64,000 bases of DNA from the NCBI RefSeq assembly GCF_002257585.1, contig NZ_CP022743.1, positions 3,906,001 through 3,970,000 of the forward strand, in the 5' to 3' direction. The stretch is from Mucilaginibacter xinganensis (lineage in GTDB: Bacteria; Bacteroidota; Bacteroidia; Sphingobacteriales; Sphingobacteriaceae). Below the pieces are notes generated by a model. That model searched no databases. It was not told the origin of the DNA and saw only the letters and a list, made by a program, of their open reading frames with translations. The translations under genes and the position numbers were made by a program. Of the stretch, positions 34,077 to 42,843 are shown piece after piece. Numbering within the stretch: the stretch's first letter is position 1; the number at the start of each line of letters is the position of its first letter.

Positions 34077-34967
34077 TTATTTGGAATAATAATCAAAGGC
34101 GGCTTTAGCAATTTTTGCAATCACGGCTTCGCGGGTGGCCTCATTATCAGTTGAGTTGCATACAAAAACTGATATAGCCAGGTGCTTTCCGTTAGGCAGT
34201 TCTATTATGCCAACATCATTTGTAGCAGGTGATAAACCTTCGGCATTAGTTGGTGATGTACCTGTTTTATGGGCAACAACCGTTGCGGCCGGCAACAGGC
34301 CTTTGATACGGTGCGGGCCGGTGCTGGTTTCAGTTAGTATTTTATACAGGAACGCAGTTGTATTTTTTGCAAGTATTTCGCCCTTATAAAACTTATCAAG
34401 CAACAGGGTTGCTTCCTTAGGCTTGCACCAATTGGTGTATTGTAGCTCCCATGACGACGCCATATCGGCCTCAGTAGCCCTTACGGCTATGCCCCTGATA
34501 CCGAGCCTAAGCATATAATCCTGCACGGTTTTTGGGCCATCAATCAACTTTAGTAAAATATCACAGGCATCATTATCACTCAATGATACCATGTAGCTTA
34601 ACAAATCACTCACAGATACATCCACATTGCCATTGGGATATTTATCGCGCAGCGGACTGTAATTCTTTGGCAGATCCTTCTTCTTTATATGGATCATTTT
34701 GTCGAGCGTGAGTTTGCCCGAATCAACCCAATGCAACATGGTAAGCGCTATCGGAAACTTCATAACACTGTGCAGCACCAACCGGGCATCGCCGTTAACT
34801 GACAGCGTATCCCGGCTTTCCAGGTTCAAAATTGATACGCCCACAATACCTTTTGCAGGCTTAATGATGTCACTAATTTGCTGACGCAACCCGTTTTGCT
34901 GCGCGCTTGCACCTAAAGGAATTAAGAATATCAGCGTTAAAAGTACTGACAGAAAACTTTTTTTCAT
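34077..34967 (-). CDS. Class A beta-lactamase, A2-like (CblA/CepA/PER-like branch)
   Basis: A 296-residue periplasmic serine beta-lactamase. A signal peptide ends at GASAQ. All active-site motifs are present: Ser67-x-x-Lys70 (HSVMK), Ser130-Asp131-Asn132, Glu166 in the omega loop (RATEADM) and Lys234-Thr235-Gly236. These features fit the Bacteroidota class A2 enzymes that often hydrolyse cephalosporins; the spectrum cannot be deduced. It is a single gene with no integron or IS context, so it looks like a resident chromosomal gene. Confidence 0.93.
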   Translation of the reverse strand: MKKSFLSVLLTLIFLIPLGASAQQNGLRQQISDIIKPAKGIVGVSILNLESRDTLSVNGDARLVLHSVMKFPIALTMLHWVDSGKLTLDKMIHIKKKDLPKNYSPLRDKYPNGNVDVSVSDLLSYMVSLSDNDACDILLKLIDGPKTVQDYMLRLGIRGIAVRATEADMASSWELQYTNWCKPKEATLLLDKFYKGEILAKNTTAFLYKILTETSTGPHRIKGLLPAATVVAHKTGTSPTNAEGLSPATNDVGIIELPNGKHLAISVFVCNSTDNEATREAVIAKIAKAAFDYYSK

Positions 34968-35132
34968 AAGGATTTAAAATCAAATTAAAGACCGTGGACC
35001 GCTTAAAAGCGATTTTTTGAACAGGAACTTCAAAAACAAAACTAAAAAGACAATCTCAATATGAAACTATATTGATCACCATTTTTTCTGTTTTATACTC
35101 CTGCTCCTAAACCCGGTTTAATATTAACGCAT

Positions 35133-36569
35133 TTATTTTACGTGAATTTTAATCCAGTCAGAAATTATCTTCATTGCCGCTGGCGACATGGTTTCGTCTA
35201 TTTTTTCATACTCCGACAGATCACCTGTTTGCGCTGTTTGCAGTAAATGATTAAGTCCCGGCAAAGCTTTTACCTCTATATTTTTATTGCCATTTTTAGT
35301 GAGCACATCTTTTATCAAACTTAAATTACTTTCGGCGTCAACCTGGGTATCCTTTGTTCCATTTATGGCCAACACCGGGCATTTCACTTTAGCCAGGTCT
35401 TTTTCAGCATCGTAGCTTATAAAGTAGCGCATCCATGGCATGTTATATAGGGTATTGTATTGCTTAAAAATATCCTGCGCCGTTAGATCGGTAGCATGTA
35501 AGGCCTTAAGCGCTTCGGGGGTCTGCACTTTTTTCCAGGCATCAAATACCGGTATGATCTGCGTATCCAGGGCTTCCACACTGGGCGATACTGCAAATAG
35601 CTTTAGCACATCGGTATTGAGGCTTACAAATGCATTAATTGCGGCACTGTCAACGCCAATCTTCCTTAGCTGGTATGCATTTTGTTCGGTGTTTATTTTG
35701 GCCCCACCCACTTCTGATGCGCCCCACATCACAATAAAGCTAACATCCTTTCGTCGGGCGGCTACCATGGGCGCTATCATGCCACCTTCACTGTGGCCTA
35801 TGAGCCCCAGATGTTTTTTATCAATATCGGGCCTTGTTTCCAGGTAGTTTAAACTGGCCTCCACATCGTACGAAAAATCAAGACTGGTTACATCTTTTAT
35901 ATTGCTGCCCAATGAACTTTTGCCCGCTCCCCTGTCATCAACCCTTAAAACGGCTATACCATTATTGGTGAGGTAGTCGGCCAGAACCCAATATAATTTA
36001 TGTCCAAAAATACTCCCATCCCTGTCTTGCGTACCGCTACCACTGATAATAATCACCGCAGGATATTTGCCGCTTCTCACGGGTCGTGTAAATGTGGCGC
36101 CATAATGAAGGGTTTTGTCACTATTGTCATATTCAACATCCTCACTCACATAATTGAAGGGTGGCCTTGGCGTTTGGGGCATAACCGGATCTTTGCTCAA
36201 TGCCGCTTTCTCGTCGGCCGAAATGTGCTTTAAATTTAAGGCCATTTTCCCGCTGCCTTGTGTATAAATACCAGTAATGCTTTTCTTTCCATCCCACAAA
36301 CCTTTATAACCGCCGCCAATTACTGCTATTTCTATATAAAGGCTGTCCTTAACCAGTATTGTTTTACTGCACGCTATGCCGAAAGCTTTTTGGTCCGGGC
36401 TGTCAAATGTTGATTTATAACCGCCATTAGCTGTTTTATCAATATTAAAAACCACGCGAAGGTTGATACCGGCTACGGCTATTGAGCCCTGCCAACTGCC
36501 GGTTATATCCTGCGCATGTACCCGGTTAACTGCAAGTAGTGTAAAAACACAGATCAATAGCTTCTTCAT
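35133..36569 (-). CDS. Secreted alpha/beta hydrolase
   Basis: A 478-residue protein with a signal peptide ending near RVHAQ. Residues ~22-115 form a beta-rich N-terminal domain (GSWQGSIAVAG...). The alpha/beta hydrolase core then carries the nucleophile elbow GHSEGG with Ser260, the acid in NGTKDTQV and the base in GLNHLLQ. Its ATG overlaps the stop of the SdpI-like gene by 4 bases, so it is the third gene of the SdpR-SdpI operon. The substrate is unknown. Confidence 0.87.
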   Translation of the reverse strand: MKKLLICVFTLLAVNRVHAQDITGSWQGSIAVAGINLRVVFNIDKTANGGYKSTFDSPDQKAFGIACSKTILVKDSLYIEIAVIGGGYKGLWDGKKSITGIYTQGSGKMALNLKHISADEKAALSKDPVMPQTPRPPFNYVSEDVEYDNSDKTLHYGATFTRPVRSGKYPAVIIISGSGTQDRDGSIFGHKLYWVLADYLTNNGIAVLRVDDRGAGKSSLGSNIKDVTSLDFSYDVEASLNYLETRPDIDKKHLGLIGHSEGGMIAPMVAARRKDVSFIVMWGASEVGGAKINTEQNAYQLRKIGVDSAAINAFVSLNTDVLKLFAVSPSVEALDTQIIPVFDAWKKVQTPEALKALHATDLTAQDIFKQYNTLYNMPWMRYFISYDAEKDLAKVKCPVLAINGTKDTQVDAESNLSLIKDVLTKNGNKNIEVKALPGLNHLLQTAQTGDLSEYEKIDETMSPAAMKIISDWIKIHVK

Positions 36570-37231
36570 AAGTTTTTGGGTTGATGTTGTTTAAAATAAA
36601 TGTAAGAGTAAATAACAGGGATGAATGACATTATTAATATCGCTGGTATAAATATAAAGGTGCTTACAGGCGCCGGAAAAACCAGCGTAGCTACGGTTAC
36701 TATTAACCCTCCGGCAACCCATACTTTCCCTGCTAAACGGTGGGTAGCACGCCAGTTATCTTCATTTTCCAGCGTCCAGGGGGTACGTACTCCTGCAAAA
36801 TAGTTTGGCTTAATGCTGTACATCAGGTTGCCCAAAAAAACAAATAACAACCCCATTAACGGGAACATAAACTTATCTATCCTGAATTGCTTATCAATTG
36901 TGGCAAACGTAATAATTATACTTAATGCCGCTAAAAATATAGTGAGGCCCAAACCGAGCTTTTGAAATGTTTTCTCCCCGTTCTTCACTTGCTTTTTAGG
37001 ATCAATTGATGGCAGGAATTTCATAAGCAGGTATAATAAAAAGGCTACCCCAACTAAAACACCCTGTACCATAAACAACTGGCCCTTTGTACCAAAACCA
37101 TTTGGCTTGCCATCCGCCCCAAAGTGTAAAGGCACAATTGCCGGTAACGTGGGATAAACATATAAAAGGTAACCAAGCGGCAACAGGCAAATAAGCAACG
37201 CCAACAGGTCTATAAGCGTAAATTTTTTCAT
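36566..37231 (-). CDS. SdpI-like immunity-type membrane protein (DUF1648)
   Basis: A 221-residue inner-membrane protein with about six hydrophobic segments. The N-terminal DUF1648 part has IVPLHFGADGKPNGFGTK, and the C-terminal part has MYSIKPNYFAGVRTPWTLENEDNWRATHR, the SdpI hallmark. In Bacillus, SdpI protects against the SdpC toxin and sequesters SdpR. The SdpR-like gene lies 6 bases upstream in this operon. No SdpC-like toxin is seen in the window. Confidence 0.9.
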   Translation of the reverse strand: MKKFTLIDLLALLICLLPLGYLLYVYPTLPAIVPLHFGADGKPNGFGTKGQLFMVQGVLVGVAFLLYLLMKFLPSIDPKKQVKNGEKTFQKLGLGLTIFLAALSIIITFATIDKQFRIDKFMFPLMGLLFVFLGNLMYSIKPNYFAGVRTPWTLENEDNWRATHRLAGKVWVAGGLIVTVATLVFPAPVSTFIFIPAILIMSFIPVIYSYIYFKQHQPKNL

Positions 37232-37237
37232 CGTGAT

Positions 37238-37501
37238 TTAATTTTTAGGTGATTGCAATCCCATTATCCATTTAAGCAGCTCATCCATTACCGTAGTATT
37301 TAAAGAGTAATAAATAAACTGCCCCTCTTTAACCGATACCACCAGCCCCGCCTGCCTCAACAGATCGAGGTGGTGCGAGATGCTGGGTTTTGAGATATTA
37401 AATTGCTCTGCTATCTCGCCGGCAGTCAAATCCTTCTCCTTTAACAGTTCCAGGATCTCCCTTCTTGTTGAGTCATTAAGTGCCTTAAATAACGCGTTCA
37501 A
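37238..37501 (-). CDS. SdpR-like ArsR-family repressor
   Basis: An 87-residue winged-helix protein: DSTRRREILELL-type first helix, then the recognition region IAEQFNISKPSISHHLDLL, and a wing ending in FIYYSLN. It is the autorepressor type that is paired with SdpI in Bacillus. The first gene of the three-gene operon, its start lies 12 bases from the inverted repeat at 37514-37535, which is its probable operator. Confidence 0.93.
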   Translation of the reverse strand: MNALFKALNDSTRREILELLKEKDLTAGEIAEQFNISKPSISHHLDLLRQAGLVVSVKEGQFIYYSLNTTVMDELLKWIMGLQSPKN

Positions 37502-37513
37502 ATTCTATTTATA

Positions 37514-37535
37514 TATTTAGTCAAATATCTAAATA
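37514..37535. promoter_or_regulatory. Operator candidate of the SdpR-like repressor
   Basis: TATTTAG at 37514-37520 and CTAAATA at 37529-37535 are perfect inverted repeats with an 8-base spacer, 12 bases upstream of the SdpR-like start. The geometry fits an ArsR-family dimer site. Confidence 0.65.
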
Positions 37536-37679
37536 CTTTCTGACATTATAAAATTTTTGCGGATATTTCAGTTTCATTTAAACTTAACCTTAACACTTTA
37601 GGGAGTAAATGATTTTTTTGTTACCTGCTTATTAATTCTTCAAATTTTCGTTAATTGTAGCTGTCAATCAAACACTATC

Positions 37680-39302
37680 ATGCAAAGAAGAAATTTCCTG
37701 AAAACCGGCTCACTGGCGGGTTTAACTTTAACAACACTGGCCGCAACTTCATGTAACCTGGTATCATCAAAAAAAGAGCCGGATAGCGCTGTTGCTGACA
37801 AACCCGATGACTTTGCACTAAATGAGGTCACTATTGATACTTTGCAGAAAAAGATGAAAAGTAAGGAATATACCTCGCGTTCCATCACCGAAATGTACTT
37901 AAAGCGAATAGATGAAATTGATAAGAGCGGCCCTAAACTTAATGCGGTTATTGAAGTAAATAAGGATGCACTTAACATGGCCGATGCAATGGATAAAGAA
38001 CGCGCTTCAGGCAAAGTACGCGGGCCTTTGCATGGCATCCCCGTTTTAATAAAAGATAACATTAACACCGGCGACAATATGCACACCACCGCCGGGGCAT
38101 TAGCCATTGCTGACAACTACGCCAAACAAGATGCGTTTATTATCCATAAATTACGGCAGGCAGGAGCAGTGCTGCTTGGCAAAACCAACTTAAGCGAGTG
38201 GGCCAACTTCAGAAGCACGCATTCTACCAGCGCATGGAGCAGCCGAGGCGGACAGACTAAAAACCCGTATATCCTTGATCGCAATCCAAGCGGATCAAGC
38301 GCGGGATCAGGATCAGCCGCATCAGCAAACTTATGTGCCGTAGCTATCGGTACCGAAACCGATGGTTCTATTGTTTCGCCATCCTCAGTAAACGGGCTGG
38401 TAGGCATTAAACCTACGGTAGGTTTATGGAGCAGGTCGGGCATTATCCCTATTTCAAAAACGCAGGATACAGCCGGCCCCATGGCGCGCACCGTTCGGGA
38501 TGCCGCCATTTTATTGGGTGCACTGGCCGGGGAAGACCCGCAGGACATTTACACCCTTGCCAGCAAGGGAAAAATCGCACCGGACTATACAAAATTTTTA
38601 GATGCCGATGGCTTAAAGGGTAAACGCATAGGGGTTGAAAAAGATGGCGTGAAGGTTAGCCCGGCAATGGACGCCATATTCCAGCAGGCTATTGACACTT
38701 TAAAAAGCAAAGGCGCTACTATTGTTGAAGTGGAACTGTATAAACAATTAAAGGAAGCGGGGAAAAATAGTTTTACGGTATTACTGTATGAGTTTAAAGA
38801 CGGGTTGAATAAATATTTAGCAGACGCTAACTCCAAAATAAAATCGCTGGCTGATGTGATTGCTTTTAACAAAAAAAACGAGGCCAAAGCCATGCCATAC
38901 TTTAAGCAGGAGACCCTGGAGCTGGCGGATAAAAAAGGCGGGCTGTATGAAAAAGAATACCTCGATGCTGTTCAAAAAACAAACGGGATTACCCGCAATG
39001 CCATTGATACCTTATTAAAGGAAAATAAACTTGACGCAATTGCCGCGCCCACAAACGGCTTTGCAGTTTGTATTGACCTTGTAAATGGCGATTATGACAA
39101 CGGCTTCTCGTTTTCAGGGCCGGCTGCCATGGCGGGATATCCGCATATCACTGTACCCATGGGCTTTGCTTATGATTTGCCGGTAGGAATTTCGTTTATC
39201 AGCACGGCTTATAAAGAAGGAGATTTGATTAAAATAGGCTATGCTTATGAGCAGGCATCGAAAAAAAGGAAAGCTCCGCTTTTTAAGGCCGTTGTGGGAT
39301 AG
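37680..39302 (+). CDS. Amidase-signature hydrolase with Tat/lipoprotein leader
   Basis: A 540-residue exported amidase. The leader MQRRNFLKTG has the twin-arginine pattern, and LAATSC just after it resembles a lipobox with Cys25, so the protein may be a Tat-exported lipoprotein. The amidase core has the catalytic Lys in VLIKDNI, the cis-Ser region NPSGSSAGSGSA and the nucleophile Ser in GTETDGSIVSPSS. Family members hydrolyse amides such as glutamine, fatty-acid or peptide amides. The substrate is unknown. The gene is divergent from the SdpR-like operon. Confidence 0.9.
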   Translation: MQRRNFLKTGSLAGLTLTTLAATSCNLVSSKKEPDSAVADKPDDFALNEVTIDTLQKKMKSKEYTSRSITEMYLKRIDEIDKSGPKLNAVIEVNKDALNMADAMDKERASGKVRGPLHGIPVLIKDNINTGDNMHTTAGALAIADNYAKQDAFIIHKLRQAGAVLLGKTNLSEWANFRSTHSTSAWSSRGGQTKNPYILDRNPSGSSAGSGSAASANLCAVAIGTETDGSIVSPSSVNGLVGIKPTVGLWSRSGIIPISKTQDTAGPMARTVRDAAILLGALAGEDPQDIYTLASKGKIAPDYTKFLDADGLKGKRIGVEKDGVKVSPAMDAIFQQAIDTLKSKGATIVEVELYKQLKEAGKNSFTVLLYEFKDGLNKYLADANSKIKSLADVIAFNKKNEAKAMPYFKQETLELADKKGGLYEKEYLDAVQKTNGITRNAIDTLLKENKLDAIAAPTNGFAVCIDLVNGDYDNGFSFSGPAAMAGYPHITVPMGFAYDLPVGISFISTAYKEGDLIKIGYAYEQASKKRKAPLFKAVVG

Positions 39303-39440
39303 TTAATTAAGTTGCAGGGGATTAAATTGAGCTGATTGAGTTACCGGGAAGCTGATAATAAATATTTAACAGTTCAGCCTAATCAACTAATTATTAATTT
39401 AGCCCTACTAAAAGCCCGAAGATAAAACAATTGCTTCCGG

Positions 39441-39471
39441 CTATAAACTATCAACCATTAACTATAAACTA
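39441..39471. repeat. Short direct repeat before the DUF72 gene
   Basis: CTATAAACTA occurs at 39441-39450 and 39462-39471 (21-base period) just before the DUF72 start. It resembles the AACTAT-type runs found between genes in this group and has no clear function. Confidence 0.4.
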
Positions 39472-39472
39472 A

Positions 39473-40396
39473 ATGGAATTTGGCCGAGTAAGCCCGCAGG
39501 AATTAATTGAAGTAGATTTTACGCTTCCACCTGATTCTGAATTTACGATTAAAACGCTGCAGTCGGCCAAAAGCGATCAGCCCCTGCAGGTACATGTAGG
39601 TTGCGCCAAATGGGGACGTAAAGAATGGCTGGGTAAAATATATCCGCCCAAAACAAAAGATGCCGTTTTCCTGGATGAGTATGTAAAGCATTTTGATTGT
39701 ATTGAACTTAATGCTACATTTTATAACGTTTACCCGCCCGAAACCATTGCCAAATGGAAGCAAAAAGCGGATGCTAACCCGGATTTTAAATTCTGCCCTA
39801 AGTTTTCGCAGAGCATCAGCCATATCCGCAGGTTAAAAAATGCGGATGAAATAACCACCAAATATTACGAAGGTATTATGGCCTTCGGCGATAAACTGGG
39901 GCCTCTTTTTTTGCAGGTTGGCGATAACTTCACCCCAAAAAGCCTGCCCGATTTAAAGGCTTACCTGGAGCAATTACCAAAAGATGTGCCCGTTTTCCTT
40001 GAACTGCGGCATAAAGAATGGTTTGCCAATTCCGAAAACAGGACAGCTATATTCAACCTGCTGCATGAATTGCAAATTGGCGCCGTAATAACAGATGCTT
40101 CCGGCCGCAGGGATGTGGTGCACATGGAACTGCCCACCCCCCACGCCTTTATCCGTTTTGTTGGCAACAGCCTCCATCCTACTGATTATGCGCGCTGTGA
40201 TGAATGGGTTGAACGCATAAAACAATGGCGGCAAATGGGGCTGCAATCTGTTTGGTTTTTTATGCACCAGCACGATGAACGCTACTCGCCGGAACTGGCC
40301 GATTACGTGGTTGAAAAATTCAATAAAGAACTTGGACTAAATTTGACGCGTCCGCACTTTTTAGACAGGGACAAAGGTTTATTTGACACGATTTAG
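39473..40396 (+). CDS. DUF72 domain protein
   Basis: A 307-residue cytoplasmic protein of the DUF72 (YecE-like) TIM-barrel family, recognised by VHVGCAKWGRKEWLG, FDCIELNATFYNVYPPETIAKW and FLELRHKEWF. The family role is not established. A short N-terminal extension (about 40 residues) precedes the barrel. It stands alone between an amidase gene and the convergent DUF1345 gene. Confidence 0.92.
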   Translation: MEFGRVSPQELIEVDFTLPPDSEFTIKTLQSAKSDQPLQVHVGCAKWGRKEWLGKIYPPKTKDAVFLDEYVKHFDCIELNATFYNVYPPETIAKWKQKADANPDFKFCPKFSQSISHIRRLKNADEITTKYYEGIMAFGDKLGPLFLQVGDNFTPKSLPDLKAYLEQLPKDVPVFLELRHKEWFANSENRTAIFNLLHELQIGAVITDASGRRDVVHMELPTPHAFIRFVGNSLHPTDYARCDEWVERIKQWRQMGLQSVWFFMHQHDERYSPELADYVVEKFNKELGLNLTRPHFLDRDKGLFDTI

Positions 40397-40417
40397 TAAT
40401 GTTAAATATTGCCGTGA

Positions 40418-41107
40418 TTACTGAGATACCATCCCCGAGATCACATTAATACTTAATGCTACAATCGCTGTATTAAAGGCGAAGGCAAGTAATGCATGCA
40501 TTAAGGCAAAACGGCGTATTTTACGTGAATTGATAACAACGTCCGAAACCTGGAAAGTCATACCGATAACAAAAGAAAAATAAACAAAGTCCAGGTAGTC
40601 TGGCTCTTCCCCTCCGGGAAAATCCAGACCGCCAGTTTTTCTTTTCTTGCCGTCATCTGTATCTGAGTCATAATACAAATGCGCGTACAATAAAGTAAAT
40701 ATAGTGTGCACCAACCACCAGGAAATACCTACGGCACCAATAGCCAAAATAATATGCCCCTGTGCGCTGGCTGAATGTCCTTTAGCTGATTTTAATAAAA
40801 AGACGATAGCGCCCATACTGGCAACTGCGGCTGCTAAAACAAAAAGAAATATAACGGTACGGCTGGAATCCTGCAGTTTAGCTATTTTACGCACTTCGCG
40901 CGGATGACACGTTGCAATAATTATCCAATCCATTATTATTACAGACAGCGCGAAACTTATCCAGGTAAATAAGATCAAAGTTGGTAATTCAAACCTGCTG
41001 TGGATCACGAAAAATGTGATGATAGAAATCGCCAGCGAGATCATCAGGCGATAGTGTGCATCTAAGCGAAAAAATAAATTCCTGCTGGGTTTAAGGGGAG
41101 TAGCCAT
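40418..41107 (-). CDS. DUF1345 membrane protein
   Basis: A 229-residue inner-membrane protein when started at the ATG at 41107; the longer frame would need a TTG. There are about five hydrophobic segments, and the DUF1345 signature DYLDFVYFSFVIGMTFQVSDV lies in the second half. Function unknown. It is the last gene of the minus-strand argE-argH-ywbE block, 81 bases after ywbE. Confidence 0.85.
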   Translation of the reverse strand: MATPLKPSRNLFFRLDAHYRLMISLAISIITFFVIHSRFELPTLILFTWISFALSVIIMDWIIIATCHPREVRKIAKLQDSSRTVIFLFVLAAAVASMGAIVFLLKSAKGHSASAQGHIILAIGAVGISWWLVHTIFTLLYAHLYYDSDTDDGKKRKTGGLDFPGGEEPDYLDFVYFSFVIGMTFQVSDVVINSRKIRRFALMHALLAFAFNTAIVALSINVISGMVSQ

Positions 41108-41188
41108 ACTGTAAATTAGTCCGGATGCTGAGAAATACCCCAACGCCGGAAGTGATAAAACGCTAAGATATAAAGTTTCGGCAAAGAA

Positions 41189-41386
41189 TTAGTCTTCTAC
41201 AATTTCTATCACGCGCCCCACCTGCCCGTCTTCCAAACGCACTTTTATTCCGCGCGAATGAAACGCCGAACTGGTGAGCAGGTCTTTAACAAAACCCCTT
41301 GTTCTTTTACCCGAGCGCTGATCTTTTTTCAGGATGATCTCCACCTCAAGGCCGGGATAAATATCGTTTCTGTTTTGTCCGTTCAT
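41189..41386 (-). CDS. ywbE: YwbE family protein
   Basis: A 65-residue protein matching the DUF2196/YwbE family along its full length: PGLEVEIILKKDQRSGKRTRG, then GIKVRLEDGQVGRV. It looks like a small SH3-like beta barrel. Function unknown. It sits between argH and the DUF1345 gene on the same strand, 55 bases after argH. Confidence 0.93.
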   Translation of the reverse strand: MNGQNRNDIYPGLEVEIILKKDQRSGKRTRGFVKDLLTSSAFHSRGIKVRLEDGQVGRVIEIVED

Positions 41387-41441
41387 GGTTCTTTATTGAT
41401 TAATCTAATTGAGGTGTTTACATGGGCTTGAAAAGAGCTCC

Positions 41442-42776
41442 CTACGAAACCAAATTTTTAATAGCCTGCTCCACCTTTCCAAAATCAAAGTTGCTCACCA
41501 GTTGATCAAACGCTGCGGTTATCTCACCGTTCATCAAATTTCCAATACTGCCTTCATGGGTATGATTTACCTGTTTATCCGGATTAAAATCGCCTTTTTC
41601 AATAGCAAGGCCAACTTGTTTGTAGGCATCGCGGAAAGGGGTCCCGTTCAACACCATTCGGTTCACCTCTTCAACGCTAAAGAGGTAGGCATATTTAGGA
41701 TCGTCTAATATATTCTGATTAACCGTAATATTTTGAAGCATAAAGGTTGCCATATGCAGGCAGTTCCGCAGATCTGTAAAAGCCGGGAACAGTAATTCCT
41801 TTAACAATTGCAGTTCACGATGATAGCCCGATGGGAGGTTAGTGGTCATCATAGCCACATCGTTTGGCAGGGCCTGCAGCCGGTTGCATTTACCACGCAT
41901 AATTTCCCAAACGTCGGGATTCTTTTTGTGGGGCATAATACTGCTGCCGGTGGTCAGCGTATCCGGATAGCTTACAAAAGCAAAATTCTGGCTTAAATAT
42001 AAAGCCTGGTCCATTGCCATTTTCGCCAGCGTTGCAGCTATTGACGACAATGCCTGCGCAATTACCCTTTCTGTTTTACCACGCCCCATCTGCGCATAAA
42101 CCACGTTGTAGTTCAGGCTGTCAAACCCCAGTAACTTTGTGGTCAGCGTCCGGTTCAGCGGAAACGAAGAACCGTACCCCGCAGCCGAACCCAAAGGATT
42201 TTTATTGGTGATCTTATAGGCTGCCAGTACCATTTCAAGGTCGTCGGCCAAACTCTCGGCATAAGCGCCAAACCATAACCCAAATGAGGAAGGCATAGCT
42301 ACCTGCAGGTGTGTATAGCCGGGCAATAAAATATTTTTATGCGCCTCGCTAAGCTCAATCAGCTGCCGAAACAGCGTGGTGGTTTCCTTAACAACCTGCT
42401 GCAGTTCGTGCCTGAAAAACAGTTTGAGGTCAACCAGTACCTGGTCATTGCGTGAGCGGCCACTGTGTATCTTTTTACCCGCCTCGCCAATCCGTTGTGT
42501 AAGCAGCATCTCTACCTGTGAGTGCACATCCTCCACTTCGTCCTGGATAATAAAATCACCCTTTTCAATATCTTTATAAATATGCTTCAGTTCCTTTTGC
42601 ACCAGTCCCAGGTCATCAGCGCTCATCAGACCTATGCTTTCCAGCATTTGCGTATGTGCAAGCGACCCGAGCACATCAAAAGCAGCCATTTGCAGGTCAA
42701 ACTCGCGGTCGCGACCTACGGTAAAACTCTCTACTAATTCGTTAACTGTAACTGATTTTTGCCAGATCTTAGCCAT
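41442..42776 (-). CDS. argH: Argininosuccinate lyase
   Basis: A 444-residue enzyme of the fumarase/aspartase superfamily that cleaves argininosuccinate to arginine and fumarate. I start at the ATG at 42776 (MAKIWQKS), the normal beginning; the longer frame adds 12 unsupported residues. Signature stretches are HSGRSRNDQVL and the lyase loop GSSIMPHKKNPD. HTHEGSIGNL near the end is typical. It follows the argE-like gene by 67 bases on the same strand. Confidence 0.95.
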   Translation of the reverse strand: MAKIWQKSVTVNELVESFTVGRDREFDLQMAAFDVLGSLAHTQMLESIGLMSADDLGLVQKELKHIYKDIEKGDFIIQDEVEDVHSQVEMLLTQRIGEAGKKIHSGRSRNDQVLVDLKLFFRHELQQVVKETTTLFRQLIELSEAHKNILLPGYTHLQVAMPSSFGLWFGAYAESLADDLEMVLAAYKITNKNPLGSAAGYGSSFPLNRTLTTKLLGFDSLNYNVVYAQMGRGKTERVIAQALSSIAATLAKMAMDQALYLSQNFAFVSYPDTLTTGSSIMPHKKNPDVWEIMRGKCNRLQALPNDVAMMTTNLPSGYHRELQLLKELLFPAFTDLRNCLHMATFMLQNITVNQNILDDPKYAYLFSVEEVNRMVLNGTPFRDAYKQVGLAIEKGDFNPDKQVNHTHEGSIGNLMNGEITAAFDQLVSNFDFGKVEQAIKNLVS

Positions 42777-42843
42777 GCTGATATATTTAGTCCTGCTGCC
42801 GTTGCGGAGCATTCAAACTTACTGCTTTTGTAATAAATATTAC

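Noticed and set aside
33856..34089. A 77-codon plus-strand frame between the second S15 hydrolase and the beta-lactamase
   Set aside because: It runs through the CGTAGAGAT palindrome and into the end of the beta-lactamase gene; the composition does not look coding.
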